In this document: piece by piece, positions 8,972-17,930 of the stretch
How the letters are laid out: every line of letters begins with the position of its first letter
How positions within the stretch are numbered: position 1 is the stretch's first letter
DNA from: Kangiella shandongensis
GTDB lineage: Bacteria; Pseudomonadota; Gammaproteobacteria; Enterobacterales; Kangiellaceae
Length of the DNA stretch: 64,000 bases
Reading direction: 5' to 3'
Assembly (NCBI RefSeq): GCF_020005365.1
Contig: NZ_JACNML010000001.1
Coordinates: 370,683-434,682, forward strand
Program-made: the position numbers and the translations under genes
The notes under the pieces: generated by a model
What the model saw: the letters and a program-made list of their open reading frames with translations, nothing else
Database searches by the model: none
Told to the model about the DNA's origin: nothing

Positions 8972-11170
8972 ATGAATAATAAACCGTTTATCAGACTAGC
9001 TGTCCCAACCCCACTTCGAAGGACTTTTGACTATCTCTGCCCAGAAGAAAAGCCTCCTGTTGGTGCTCGCGTTATGGTTCCTTTTGGGCGGCAAAAGCTC
9101 GTAGCAACGGTTCTCAGCCACCCAGAACAAAGCAGCGTCGCCGAAAACAAGCTTAAGTATATAAGCAAACCCATCGATAGTGAGCCCTTACTTCCAAAAT
9201 CGTTATTTAAACTGATACGGTTTGCGGCTCAGTACTATCAGCACCCGATTGGAGACGTTTTCTCAAGTTGTTTGCCCAGCCTGCTAAATCAGGGTGCGCC
9301 GGCACAACTCGAGAACGAGTGGTCATGGCATATCACTGAACAGGGACGACAGGCGTTAGACTCTTTACGCTCAAATGCCGTAAAGCAGCGTAAAGTATTA
9401 ACCCTGTGTCTCGATAAAAATGGTGTCATCCATGAGCAGGAGGTAGCTCAACATAATTTTACCGTCTCTTACCTCAATGGTCTGGTCAAAAAAGGTTGGT
9501 TAGCAAAACGTCAGGTTGAGGTATCAACCAGCATAGAGGAACCTCTAGCTGGCAATTATTCGAGCAACCTGGCACTTAACGTCGAACAGCAAGCGGCTAT
9601 TGATGCCATCTCACCCAGCCTTGGCTCTTTTAAAGGCTTTCTTCTAAATGGAGTCACTGGGAGCGGGAAAACAGAAGTTTACCTGCAGTTGATCCAGCAG
9701 GTGCTCGAACGTCATGAGCAGGTATTAATGCTGGTACCCGAAATTGGCTTAACCCCACAAACTCTGAAACGATTGGAAAAACGGTTCCAGGTTGGCGTGG
9801 CGATGTTGCACTCCGGTTTAACGGATAAACAGCGCCTTAATATCTGGCTTAAGGCCAAAGCCGGTCATATTTCTATTATTGTTGGAACTCGTTCAGCTCT
9901 ATTCACACCGCTGGCTAATCCCGGCCTTATTATCGTGGATGAAGAACATGACTTATCTTATAAACAGCAAGAAGGTTTCCGCTACTCTGCACGTGATCTG
10001 GCAATGGTACGGGCACAATATGAAAGCGCCCCCATTATATTAGGTAGCGCAACACCTTCGATGGAGTCTTTGCATAACGTTGAGCAGGATAAGCTGACCC
10101 CTTTACGGTTAACTAAGCGCGCAGGCGATGCAAAGCCCCCCCACATCAAGGTACTGGACGTCAGGCAACGCTACCTTAAAGAGGGTCTTTCGCAACCGTT
10201 AATTGACAATATGCGGCGTCACCTGGAGCAAGGTCAGCAGTGCCTCCTGTTTCTCAACCGACGAGGTTTTGCACCAACTCTGATGTGTCACGAATGTGGC
10301 TGGATCGCCGATTGTCAGCGCTGTGATCGCCACATGACCTATCACCAGCACTTTAAGCGACTGCACTGCCACCACTGTGATAAGCAACACTTTATCCCTA
10401 AAACCTGCCCCCAGTGTCAGTCCCCTCAGCTGAATCCAGTGGGCCTGGGAACCGAACGTCTGGAAAATGCATTGGCGGAGCTATTTCCTGACCAAGTGAT
10501 CATGCGGATTGACCGAGACAGTACTCGCCGCAAAAACGCGATGCAATCCTATCTTAAAGCCATTCGCAACAATGAAGTGGATATTCTGGTTGGCACGCAA
10601 ATGCTGGCCAAGGGACATCACTTCCCTAAATTATCTCTGGTTGGGGTGATAGACACCGATGGTTGTCTCTTCAGCGCTGACTTTCGGGCCACTGAGCGGA
10701 CGGCGCAGCTGCTAACCCAGGTTGCTGGCCGGGCGGGGCGCGCCAAAGATCTGCAGGGCGAAGTCATTATCCAGTCTCACCATCCAGATCACCCATTATT
10801 GGTAAACCTCTTTACTCAGGACTATCAGACACTCAGCCAAAAAATTTTACAGGAACGTGAAGAAGGTTGCTTCCCCCCTTATGCCGCCATGGCAATCTTT
10901 CGAGCCGAAGCCAGTCAGCTCGATTTACCAATGGCTTTTCTTACTGACGTTAAACACCAGCTCAACACCACCAACTTAACTGTATTTGGCCCCTTCCCAG
11001 CGCCGATGACCAAAAGAGCGGGAAAAATGCGAGCTCAACTGATCGTGCAACACCAACAACGTAAAGTGCTGCAAAATAGTCTGGCTCCCATCACGCCCTC
11101 TCTCGAACAATTAACTTCGGCAAGAAAAGTACGCTGGTCACTGGATATCGATCCGCAAGAAGTCTTTTAA
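8972..11170 (+). CDS. priA: Primosomal protein N', replication restart helicase PriA
   Basis: Superfamily 2 DNA helicase that recognises abandoned replication forks and reloads the replisome through PriB/DnaT/DnaC. The N-terminal DNA-binding domain (RLAVPTPLRRTFDY) is followed by the helicase core with Walker A GVTGSGKTE and DEEH box VDEEHDLSYKQ. A zinc-binding cluster of paired cysteines (CHECGW, CQRC, CHHC, CPQC) and the C-terminal helicase lobe (VGTQMLAKGHHFP) come next. Starting at ATG 8972 gives 732 residues, the same length as the E. coli protein. An upstream in-frame TTG at 8912 would add 20 unconserved residues. It is followed by the ftsN-like gene, an order also seen in enterics. Confidence 0.95.
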   Translation: MNNKPFIRLAVPTPLRRTFDYLCPEEKPPVGARVMVPFGRQKLVATVLSHPEQSSVAENKLKYISKPIDSEPLLPKSLFKLIRFAAQYYQHPIGDVFSSCLPSLLNQGAPAQLENEWSWHITEQGRQALDSLRSNAVKQRKVLTLCLDKNGVIHEQEVAQHNFTVSYLNGLVKKGWLAKRQVEVSTSIEEPLAGNYSSNLALNVEQQAAIDAISPSLGSFKGFLLNGVTGSGKTEVYLQLIQQVLERHEQVLMLVPEIGLTPQTLKRLEKRFQVGVAMLHSGLTDKQRLNIWLKAKAGHISIIVGTRSALFTPLANPGLIIVDEEHDLSYKQQEGFRYSARDLAMVRAQYESAPIILGSATPSMESLHNVEQDKLTPLRLTKRAGDAKPPHIKVLDVRQRYLKEGLSQPLIDNMRRHLEQGQQCLLFLNRRGFAPTLMCHECGWIADCQRCDRHMTYHQHFKRLHCHHCDKQHFIPKTCPQCQSPQLNPVGLGTERLENALAELFPDQVIMRIDRDSTRRKNAMQSYLKAIRNNEVDILVGTQMLAKGHHFPKLSLVGVIDTDGCLFSADFRATERTAQLLTQVAGRAGRAKDLQGEVIIQSHHPDHPLLVNLFTQDYQTLSQKILQEREEGCFPPYAAMAIFRAEASQLDLPMAFLTDVKHQLNTTNLTVFGPFPAPMTKRAGKMRAQLIVQHQQRKVLQNSLAPITPSLEQLTSARKVRWSLDIDPQEVF

Positions 11171-11291
11171 TGCCTGTCCTTATCACATTTTTACTTTTTA
11201 TTGCTGATGTCAGTTGGACTTAACCCATTTACTGCTTACAATACGGCGTAAGTCTTCACTTTCCTTTGCGACCAGGCATACAGAACTCAAA

Positions 11292-11861
11292 ATGACTAAG
11301 GATTACGCTAAACGTAAGCGTCCAAGAAAAAAAACCAATACGCGTACGCCGCGTACTAATAAATCCCAAAAGCCACTATCACCAGCTATTGTTTTTATTA
11401 GTGGTATTGTGATTACCCTGTTCCTCGTTTTCCTTTGGGCCCTGCTCCAAAAGCCTGAGCTATTGAAAGAAGCCATTACTCCCGAAGAGTCCGTGATTAA
11501 CAAAGAGCAGACCGCTAAGACTAAAGACGACCAGCCCGAAAAGAGCACAGACACTCAGAGTGATGATCCCGAGTTTACCTATCATGAAGCTTTAACCAAC
11601 AAAAAAGTCGAAGTCGAGGTTACAAAGCCTAAAACGACGGATAGCAACAAAACCTATATTATGCAGTGTGGTGCTTTCAAGTCGCTACCTGATGCAGAGA
11701 AAATGAAAGCTGAACTGGCTTTTATAGGATTCCAGGCCACCGTATTGACCAAAGGTGGCTGGCATCGCATTCGTCTGGGCCCCTATAACAGCAAACGGAA
11801 TGCGGAAAGTGATCGCCACAAACTGCAAGATAACAATTACCAAAACTGTCAGATCTGGTAG
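11292..11861 (+). CDS. ftsN: FtsN-like cell division protein with SPOR domain
   Basis: Bitopic inner membrane protein of 189 residues: a short, very basic cytoplasmic tail (KRKRPRKK), one transmembrane helix (about 33-53), an acidic low-complexity periplasmic linker and a C-terminal SPOR domain from YIMQCGAFKS to the end. SPOR domains bind denuded glycan at the division septum; FtsN triggers septal peptidoglycan synthesis. The position between priA and hslVU is that of ftsN in E. coli, which supports the assignment. The protein is shorter than E. coli FtsN (319 residues), mainly in the linker. Two SPOR-domain cysteines (MQCG and NCQ) could form a disulfide as in FtsN. ATG 11292 is chosen over an upstream TTG-type extension that lacks a ribosome binding site. 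Confidence 0.82.
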   Translation: MTKDYAKRKRPRKKTNTRTPRTNKSQKPLSPAIVFISGIVITLFLVFLWALLQKPELLKEAITPEESVINKEQTAKTKDDQPEKSTDTQSDDPEFTYHEALTNKKVEVEVTKPKTTDSNKTYIMQCGAFKSLPDAEKMKAELAFIGFQATVLTKGGWHRIRLGPYNSKRNAESDRHKLQDNNYQNCQIW

Positions 11862-11886
11862 CGATTCAACATAACAAGGAACCTCG

Positions 11887-12483
11887 ATGAAAAAAAGTGC
11901 TTTAGCAATGATAGTCTCACTAATAGCCGCTATTCTGCTCGGCTACACAATTGGTTACTTTACCTATACCGGAACACGGACTTCTGATCCAGTTACCACA
12001 CAGGCCAATAAAAGCCAACCGCCTCAAGCCACAGAGTATTCAGAGCAACTGGCAAAATTAAAACAACGGATTGCCCAGCAGGCAGAGCAGAAGCAACAAC
12101 TTACAAAAGAGCTAAAAGCCAAAACAAATGAAGTTGCTCGGCTAAAGCAAATCATTGAAACATCATCAAAAGTTCAGGCGACAGAGCCCAAAGAAGAGGT
12201 AATACCCGCCACGGCTTACGAGCGTACGGCATTTGTCACCAATCTAGTTCATCAGTTTAATGCCGATAATGCTTCAACTGAAATTATTGACGTTCAGTGT
12301 GAACAAGATTTTTGTTTTCTAACCGCCAATATCTCTGCCGGAGCACATACCAACCCTGAAATCGCCAGTCTGATGCGATTTCTAGACAAAAAACAATTAC
12401 CCGCTTACTATCAAACCGTGAAACTGCTTAACGTCAGTAAAAAAGAGAGTCACTCACAAGTCAAACTATCTCTCAACATGTAA
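11887..12483 (+). CDS. Unknown membrane-anchored coiled-coil protein
   Basis: 198 residues. One N-terminal transmembrane helix (about 5-28), a Gln/Lys/Glu-rich coiled coil (about 55-105) and a C-terminal globular part (about 120-198). The last part contains a CEQDFC cysteine pair that could form a periplasmic disulfide. I do not recognise a family. AAGGAA lies 7 nt before the ATG. It starts 25 bp after the ftsN-like gene and is followed 16 bp later by another unknown gene, so the three probably form one transcript ending at the hairpin at 13031-13060. An envelope role alongside cell division is possible, but only context suggests it. Confidence 0.72.
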   Translation: MKKSALAMIVSLIAAILLGYTIGYFTYTGTRTSDPVTTQANKSQPPQATEYSEQLAKLKQRIAQQAEQKQQLTKELKAKTNEVARLKQIIETSSKVQATEPKEEVIPATAYERTAFVTNLVHQFNADNASTEIIDVQCEQDFCFLTANISAGAHTNPEIASLMRFLDKKQLPAYYQTVKLLNVSKKESHSQVKLSLNM

Positions 12484-12499
12484 ACAAAGAGGAATAATA

Positions 12500-13021
12500 A
12501 TGACATCCATCAGGACAAAACTGTTAGCAATCACCGCACTACTCGTAATGGCGACAACCGTATATGCCGGACAGGGGCTGGGACACTTTACAAAGAACAA
12601 TGCAACCTTGCCGCTAAAGGATCAGGTTGCTTTTTGGGATGATGCTTCGAAAACATTAACAATCATTTACACACCATCTCGACTGACAGCCTCAGAGAAG
12701 GAAAAAATAAAAAGTGGCGAACCGGTTTTCTTTGTCCTCTCTGACAAGTCTTCTCCAAACCAACAACAATGGCAGTGGTACCCTTACCTACTCACCGAAA
12801 TCAAGTTTAACTCTAACAAAATCCAAACGAATAACATAAAGAACATCTTTGTCATGGCTTATGGTGTTGAAGAACAAAATCACACGGATAATATCAACAC
12901 CTCACCAAACGACGCCATAAAAGTGAAGAAAGTTGGTTTCGTTAACGAGCAGCTGAAGCTTGATTTTGAAGGCTCTGATGAGCTATTCGACTCTCAGTAT
13001 TCATGGGACATCTCTATCTAA
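12500..13021 (+). CDS. Unknown secreted protein
   Basis: 173 residues with an N-terminal signal peptide (about 1-24, cleaved after VYA). The mature part is predicted to be mostly beta and has no recognisable catalytic motif. GAGGAA lies just upstream of the ATG. It is the last gene of the presumed ftsN-like transcript and ends 10 bp before a terminator hairpin. I do not recognise the family. Its location suggests a periplasmic protein co-expressed with the coiled-coil protein upstream, but no function can be assigned. Confidence 0.68.
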   Translation: MTSIRTKLLAITALLVMATTVYAGQGLGHFTKNNATLPLKDQVAFWDDASKTLTIIYTPSRLTASEKEKIKSGEPVFFVLSDKSSPNQQQWQWYPYLLTEIKFNSNKIQTNNIKNIFVMAYGVEEQNHTDNINTSPNDAIKVKKVGFVNEQLKLDFEGSDELFDSQYSWDISI

Positions 13022-13030
13022 TCGAAAGCT

Positions 13031-13060
13031 GCCCTTTCTACAACAGCAGAAAGGGCCTTT
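13031..13060 (+). terminator. Terminator after the ftsN-like operon
   Basis: A 9-bp stem GCCCTTTCT/AGAAAGGGC with an 8-nt loop is followed by CTTTTAA. It separates this transcript from the heat-shock promoter of hslVU. Confidence 0.75.
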
Positions 13061-13126
13061 TAATGTCAATAATGCCACGATTCATATTCTGCAACACTTT
13101 TTGCCCCGCTATTCTGCTGAAAACTC

Positions 13127-13154
13127 CTTGAATTCATACCCCACGACCCCATCT
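13127..13154 (+). promoter_or_regulatory. Sigma-32 heat-shock promoter of hslVU
   Basis: CTTGAAT, a 13-nt spacer and CCCCATCT match the sigma-32 consensus (CTTGAAA, N13-17, CCCCATNT) at all but one position of the -35 box. It lies about 40 bp upstream of hslV, a known heat-shock operon in enterics. Confidence 0.85.
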
Positions 13155-13192
13155 AGCTCCTAACTGATAGAAAAATATCTCTGGAGAATATT

Positions 13193-13732
13193 TTGGAACA
13201 ATATCGTGGAACTACCATTTTATCCGTACGCCGAAACGGCAAAGTCGTTATCGGCGGTGATGGTCAGGTATCGCTCGGTAATACCATCATGAAAGGAAAT
13301 GCGCGGAAAGTGCGTCGTTTATACAACGATCAGATCATCGCCGGCTTTGCTGGTGGTACTGCCGATGCCTTTACCCTGTTTGAGCGCTTCGAAACCAAGT
13401 TAGAAGCCCATGGCGGCAAATTAATGCGTGCAGCGGTAGAGTTGGCTAAAGACTGGCGTACCGATCGCGCCTTACGCAAGCTGGAAGCTTTGCTGGCCGT
13501 AGCCGACAAAGAACACTCCCTCATTATTACGGGTAATGGCGATGTCATTCAGCCTGAAGATGACTTAATAGCAATTGGCTCCGGTGGTGCTTTTGCACAA
13601 TCGGCAGCGAAAGCTCTGCTACAAAAAACGGAGCTTGATGCACGTGAAGTTGTTGAAACTGGCTTAACCATCGCGGGTGATATTTGTATCTATACCAACC
13701 ATAGCCAAACGATTGAAGAACTCGAGTATTAA
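13193..13732 (+). CDS. hslV: ATP-dependent protease subunit HslV (ClpQ)
   Basis: Proteolytic subunit of the HslUV (ClpYQ) complex, an N-terminal threonine hydrolase related to the beta subunits of the proteasome. Motifs [24 protein letters not shown] and [15 protein letters not shown] are typical. The start is TTG at 13193, with GGAG at good spacing; no ATG or GTG lies in frame nearby. This puts MEQYRG before the catalytic Thr-Thr, so maturation must remove a six-residue leader and not just the initiator methionine as in E. coli. 179 residues. It is transcribed with hslU from the sigma-32 promoter upstream. Confidence 0.95.
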   Translation: MEQYRGTTILSVRRNGKVVIGGDGQVSLGNTIMKGNARKVRRLYNDQIIAGFAGGTADAFTLFERFETKLEAHGGKLMRAAVELAKDWRTDRALRKLEALLAVADKEHSLIITGNGDVIQPEDDLIAIGSGGAFAQSAAKALLQKTELDAREVVETGLTIAGDICIYTNHSQTIEELEY

Positions 13733-13811
13733 TCCAACTCGCTAACTGATAATGCATGTATAGATCTCCCAAATTAGGGAACAAACTAAACCGAATTAAA
13801 GAGAACACACT

Positions 13812-15152
13812 ATGTCTATGACACCTCGTGAAATTGTCCATGAATTGGACAAACACATAATTGGTCAGAGCGGCGCCAAACGCTCTGTCGCTATCGCGCT
13901 GCGTAATCGCTGGCGTCGCATGCAGGTTGAAGAAGACTTGCGCAATGAAATCACACCCAAAAACATCTTGATGATTGGCCCGACCGGTGTCGGTAAAACA
14001 GAAATTGCCCGCCGTCTGGCGAGACTGGCCAATGCCCCTTTCATTAAGATTGAGGCTACCAAGTTTACCGAAGTCGGTTACGTCGGTCGTGATGTTGAAT
14101 CGATCATTCGCGATCTGGTCGACGCAGCTTTCAAAATGCTGCGCGAACAGGAGATGGCAAAAGTCGAAAACCGCGCTCAGGATGCCGCCGAAGAGAAAGT
14201 GCTTGATGCTCTGCTCCCCCCTGCTCGTAAGTCCGACGAACCGTGGAATCAGGACGAAGAACCCAAAACAGAAGATTCTTCCGCCCGTCAGGTTTTCCGT
14301 AAGAAATTGCGGCAGGGTGATTTAGACGATAAGGAAATTGAAATTGATGTTGCGCAGATGGCGGTTGGCGTTGATATTATGGCTCCCCCAGGCATGGAAG
14401 ACATGACCAGTCAATTGCAGTCCATGTTCCAGAACATGAGCCCTAGCAAAAGTAAAAAACGTAAGGTCAAAGTCAAAGATGCGATGAAAATGTTGACCGA
14501 AGAAGAAGCGGCCAAAATGATCGATCAGGAAGAGCTGAAGATCAAAGCGGTCGAATCGGTAGAACAACACGGTATCGTATTCCTTGATGAAATTGATAAA
14601 GTAACCAAGCGCAGTGAAAATCAGGATGGCGGTGTATCGCGAGAAGGCGTTCAGCGAGACCTGCTTCCTTTGGTGGAAGGCTGTACGGTTAATACCAAAT
14701 ACGGCATGATTAAAACCGACCACATTCTGTTTATCGCCTCTGGTGCCTTCCATTTGTCTAAGCCCTCCGATTTAATCCCAGAGCTGCAGGGTCGTCTCCC
14801 CATTCGTGTCGAACTTCGAGCACTAACGCCGGACGACTTCAAGCGTATTTTAACCGAGCCGGATGCGGCGCTGACAAAGCAATATCAGGCGCTACTCGCC
14901 ACTGAAGGTAAGAACATAGAGTTTACCGATAGCGGTATTGAGAAAGTCGCCGAGTATTCGTTCCAGGTTAACGAAACCACTGAAAATATTGGCGCCCGCC
15001 GCCTACACACGGTTATGGAGCGCTTACTCGATGAAGTATCGTTCGAAGCCAGCGAAAGTGACGACGAGCCGTTAGTTATTGACGCTGACTACGTCAACAA
15101 GCAGTTATCAGAGCTCGCCGACGACGAAGATCTGAGTCGTTTTATTCTGTAA
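13812..15152 (+). CDS. hslU: ATP-dependent protease ATPase subunit HslU (ClpY)
   Basis: AAA+ unfoldase that feeds substrates into HslV. Walker A is [15 protein letters not shown] (about residues 55-69). An inserted I-domain rich in charged residues (about 110-240) is followed by Walker [12 protein letters not shown] and the sensor region with [16 protein letters not shown]. The C-terminus ends DLSRFIL, the hydrophobic tail that inserts between HslV subunits to activate them. 446 residues, close to the E. coli protein (443). It follows hslV by about 80 bp with GAGA before the ATG, and ends at a strong terminator. Confidence 0.96.
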   Translation: MSMTPREIVHELDKHIIGQSGAKRSVAIALRNRWRRMQVEEDLRNEITPKNILMIGPTGVGKTEIARRLARLANAPFIKIEATKFTEVGYVGRDVESIIRDLVDAAFKMLREQEMAKVENRAQDAAEEKVLDALLPPARKSDEPWNQDEEPKTEDSSARQVFRKKLRQGDLDDKEIEIDVAQMAVGVDIMAPPGMEDMTSQLQSMFQNMSPSKSKKRKVKVKDAMKMLTEEEAAKMIDQEELKIKAVESVEQHGIVFLDEIDKVTKRSENQDGGVSREGVQRDLLPLVEGCTVNTKYGMIKTDHILFIASGAFHLSKPSDLIPELQGRLPIRVELRALTPDDFKRILTEPDAALTKQYQALLATEGKNIEFTDSGIEKVAEYSFQVNETTENIGARRLHTVMERLLDEVSFEASESDDEPLVIDADYVNKQLSELADDEDLSRFIL

Positions 15153-15174
15153 CCTCCGCATAACTGTTATCACG

Positions 15175-15201
15175 AGGCCAGTCTTTACTGGCCTTTTTTT
15201 T
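15175..15201 (+). terminator. Terminator of hslVU
   Basis: A perfect 8-bp stem AGGCCAGT/ACTGGCCT with a CTTT loop is followed by a run of eight T. Confidence 0.92.
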
Positions 15202-15236
15202 ATTCTCCGCCCTCCGACTGATCACTCCACCGTCAC

Positions 15237-15336
15237 TTTGTAACAGTTTGTACAAAAATGACTCGCTTCCGCATTTCACCATTCAATCTATCAAAATATA
15301 TAAATCAAATTGTTTGTGCCGTATATTTTTTATACA
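15237..15336 (+). promoter_or_regulatory. Upstream regulatory module of the trypsin-like protease gene
   Basis: Two blocks match the region upstream of the next protease gene. Block 1 is TTTGTAAC-N3-TTGTACAAA-N2-TGA (15237-15261). Block 2 is ATTGTTT-N3-CCG-N3-A-N1-TTTTTATACA (15309-15336). The offset between blocks is 72 bp in both places. Block 1 contains the palindrome TTGTACAA, suggesting an operator. Block 2 resembles a promoter, with TTGTTT and TATACA separated by 15 bp. The rest of the 15202-15493 gap shows no gene. Confidence 0.6.
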
Positions 15337-15493
15337 TTTCATAAAACTCTAATATAAAGAGGTAAATTATCTTAAGTGGTTATAGGGGGGCTACTTAAGT
15401 TCGATGTCTGCGTGGAGCGCGGACGATGTTGGAAGCTATAACGTTAAATTCTAATGCTCCATACCTCCTAAAACTAACAAGGAGAAGCTCGAT

Positions 15494-17563
15494 ATGTTTC
15501 GTAAATTATTACTCACCATAACCCTTGCCGGCCTCACATTACCGGCACTAGCTGAAGACAAGTCACCACCACTGCTTGAATCCATAAAGACTTCAGCCGC
15601 TTCAAGCGTTTCCTGTACTAAGCGCGATACCCCTCGGGACGCGCAAGGTCGGGTAAAAGTTGGTGAAGAAGTGGATTTCACAGCGATGAACAACCGCTAC
15701 GAAGCCAGCCAGTCCGGTCTCAATGTCGCCTGGCGACAGGAAATCCGCCACCTGGGGGCCAGCTATATTGCCGTACATTTTAAGCGTTTTAATCTTCCTC
15801 AGGGTGCGAAGCTTGTCGTGCGCTCACCCGATGGCTCACGTCAGAAAGCCTATACGGGCCGGGGTAAGCCACGATTCGACAACCGTGAAGGATTCTGGGC
15901 ACAGCACATCCCGGGCGATACGGCCATTGTTGAAATCTTGTCACAGCATCCAATAGGTCAAGGGGCCGTAGCGATCGACAGCTATGCTCGAGGATATGAC
16001 AAGTTTGAAAGCGGCGAACCAAACCTGTTTGAGCCGGAAGCGCTTTGTGGCACCGACGACTCTGACTGGGCACAATGCTACTCCAGTACTGAGAGCGAAG
16101 CCTATAATAAAGGTAAAGCCGTTGCTCGATTATTGATTAATGGTTCCAGCGCCTGTACAGGCTGGTTAGTCGGTAGTGAAGGTCACCTGATGACCAACAA
16201 CCACTGTATTGGTAATGCTTCCGATGCGGCAAACACAGACTATGAGTTTATGGCAGAAGGAAGTTGCGGCACAGACTGTTCCGGCTGGTTTGATTGCCCC
16301 GGAACCGTGGAGGCCGATACTGCCGATCTGATCCAAACTGATTCTGCACTCGACTACAGCATGGTTAAATTGCCAACGAACGTCAGTAGCACCTATGGCT
16401 TTCTGCAAATGCGTGCTTCTGGAGCACAGGTCGGTGAGCGCATCTATATTCCACAACACCCCGGCGCTCAAGGTAAACGCATTGCGATTGAATCCACCGC
16501 TTCCGGCGATAACGGCGTTTGTCAGGTAATGAGCCTGGACGAACCGGCCTGTACCGGCGGCGATAGCGACGTCGGTTACATGTGTGATACTCAGGGCGGC
16601 TCCTCGGGCTCCCCGGTACTCAGTTACAATGACAACACGGTAGTCGCACTGCACCACTGCGCTAACTGTCCCAACCGCGGGGTTCCGATTGATGACGTCA
16701 TTACCGATCTAGGCAGCAATGTTCCGGCTAACGGCGTACCGGACGGTAGCAACATTCCGCCGACTGCCGACTTCAGCGTTACCATCAGTGGTTTAACCGC
16801 TGACTTCACCAACAACTCCAGTGACAGTGACGGTAGTATTACCTCTCACCACTGGGACTTCGGCGATGGCAATACATCAAGCACCGTCAATCCAAGCCAT
16901 ACTTACGCCGCATCCGGTAATTACAACGTAACCCTCACCGTAACCGATGACAGTGACGCCACCAGCAGTAAAACCGAAACCATTACTATCGGCGGCGGTG
17001 AAGAACTGCAAAACGGCGTACCGGTAGATAACTTGGCGGCCAATACGGGAGAATGGTTACGCTACGTCATGACCGTGCCTGAAGGAGCGTCCAATCTGGA
17101 GTTCACGATTAGTGGCGGCTCTGGTGATGCAGACTTATACGTCAAGTATGGCTCAGAGCCAACTTCCAGCAGTTATGACTGCCGCCCATACCAGTCCGGT
17201 AATGAAGAAACCTGTAGCTTTGCGACACCACAGGCCGGTACTTACCACGTCAGCGTTCATGCCTACAGCAGCTTCAGCGGGGTTAGCCTGGTCGGCAGCT
17301 ATGACGATGGTTCAACACCACCGCCGGACTTTAACTTAACGGCCAGTTCGTATAAGCAGAAAGGTGTTATCTATGCCGATCTAAACTGGACCGGATCAAG
17401 TGCCAGCAGTTTCGATGTATTCCGCGATGGTTCCAATATTGCCTCCGTCAGTGGCACATCCTATACAGACAACACAGGCACCAAAGGTAAAGCCAGTTTC
17501 GATTATCAGGTCTGTGAAGCGGGCACTTCTACCTGTACCAATGTGGTAACTGTTTCTAATTAA
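15494..17563 (+). CDS. Secreted trypsin-like serine protease with PKD, PPC and Fn3-like domains
   Basis: Extracellular protease of 689 residues. A signal peptide ends at ALA (residue 20). The N-terminal region (about 60-165) resembles the prosequence of lysyl-endopeptidase-like enzymes. The S1-fold catalytic domain (about 205-410) shows the triad His237 (TNNHC), Asp287 (LDYSMV) and Ser371 (GGSSGSP) and many cysteines for disulfides. A PKD domain (about 417-497, WDFGDG), a pre-peptidase C-terminal (PPC) domain (about 505-612, GDADLYV and SSYDCRPY) and a final Fn3-like domain follow. PPC domains are often removed after secretion. ATG 15494 is preceded by AAGGAG. The gene is transcribed alone, ahead of another PPC protease that has the same upstream module. 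Confidence 0.88.
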   Translation: MFRKLLLTITLAGLTLPALAEDKSPPLLESIKTSAASSVSCTKRDTPRDAQGRVKVGEEVDFTAMNNRYEASQSGLNVAWRQEIRHLGASYIAVHFKRFNLPQGAKLVVRSPDGSRQKAYTGRGKPRFDNREGFWAQHIPGDTAIVEILSQHPIGQGAVAIDSYARGYDKFESGEPNLFEPEALCGTDDSDWAQCYSSTESEAYNKGKAVARLLINGSSACTGWLVGSEGHLMTNNHCIGNASDAANTDYEFMAEGSCGTDCSGWFDCPGTVEADTADLIQTDSALDYSMVKLPTNVSSTYGFLQMRASGAQVGERIYIPQHPGAQGKRIAIESTASGDNGVCQVMSLDEPACTGGDSDVGYMCDTQGGSSGSPVLSYNDNTVVALHHCANCPNRGVPIDDVITDLGSNVPANGVPDGSNIPPTADFSVTISGLTADFTNNSSDSDGSITSHHWDFGDGNTSSTVNPSHTYAASGNYNVTLTVTDDSDATSSKTETITIGGGEELQNGVPVDNLAANTGEWLRYVMTVPEGASNLEFTISGGSGDADLYVKYGSEPTSSSYDCRPYQSGNEETCSFATPQAGTYHVSVHAYSSFSGVSLVGSYDDGSTPPPDFNLTASSYKQKGVIYADLNWTGSSASSFDVFRDGSNIASVSGTSYTDNTGTKGKASFDYQVCEAGTSTCTNVVTVSN

Positions 17564-17587
17564 AACCTAACAGATATCTGTATTAGA

Positions 17588-17609
17588 TTCCCCGGCTACG
17601 GTCGGGGAA
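17588..17609 (+). terminator. Hairpin after the trypsin-like protease gene
   Basis: TTCCCCGGC-TACG-GTCGGGGAA forms a 9-bp stem with one G-T pair, 25 bp after the stop codon. It lacks a T-tract, so it may stabilise the mRNA end rather than terminate by itself. Confidence 0.55.
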
Positions 17610-17772
17610 CCTTAGCACTAACTTGCGACATACAACTCCCTATCCCCTTCTCCCAATACAAACCAATATTCTTTCTTATAGATAAATCAATAACTTATTT
17701 CCCAACTGTTTCTGGTTCCTTATAGAACAAGGGACCCAGAACAAGTGCTTACTAACTTTCATTTTTGCATTA

Positions 17773-17872
17773 TTTGTAACGCCTTGTACAAAGTTGATTG
17801 ATCTCAAAAAATTCTAATGAAAACCTAGATAATTCATAAATAAAATTGTTTTAACCGAACAATTTTTATACA
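17773..17872 (+). promoter_or_regulatory. Upstream regulatory module of the subtilisin-like protease gene
   Basis: Second copy of the module seen at 15237-15336: TTTGTAAC-N3-TTGTACAAA-N2-TGA at 17773-17797 and ATTGTTT-N3-CCG-N3-A-N1-TTTTTATACA at 17845-17872. The offset between blocks is again exactly 72 bp, while the sequence between the blocks is not conserved. It lies about 60 bp upstream of the ATG. Apart from this and a hairpin, the 17564-17930 gap holds nothing I recognise. Confidence 0.62.
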
Positions 17873-17930
17873 GTCCAAGAGCTTTTTTACAAAAGCATAA
17901 AAAATAATTAACACTAAGGGGTTAAAAACT

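Noticed and set aside
14322..14753. 143-codon open frame antisense to hslU
   Set aside because: It lies wholly inside the conserved hslU coding region, has no ribosome binding site and encodes no recognisable domain.
16166..16657. 163-codon frame antisense to the trypsin-like protease
   Set aside because: Shadow of a conserved catalytic domain on the other strand; no start signals.
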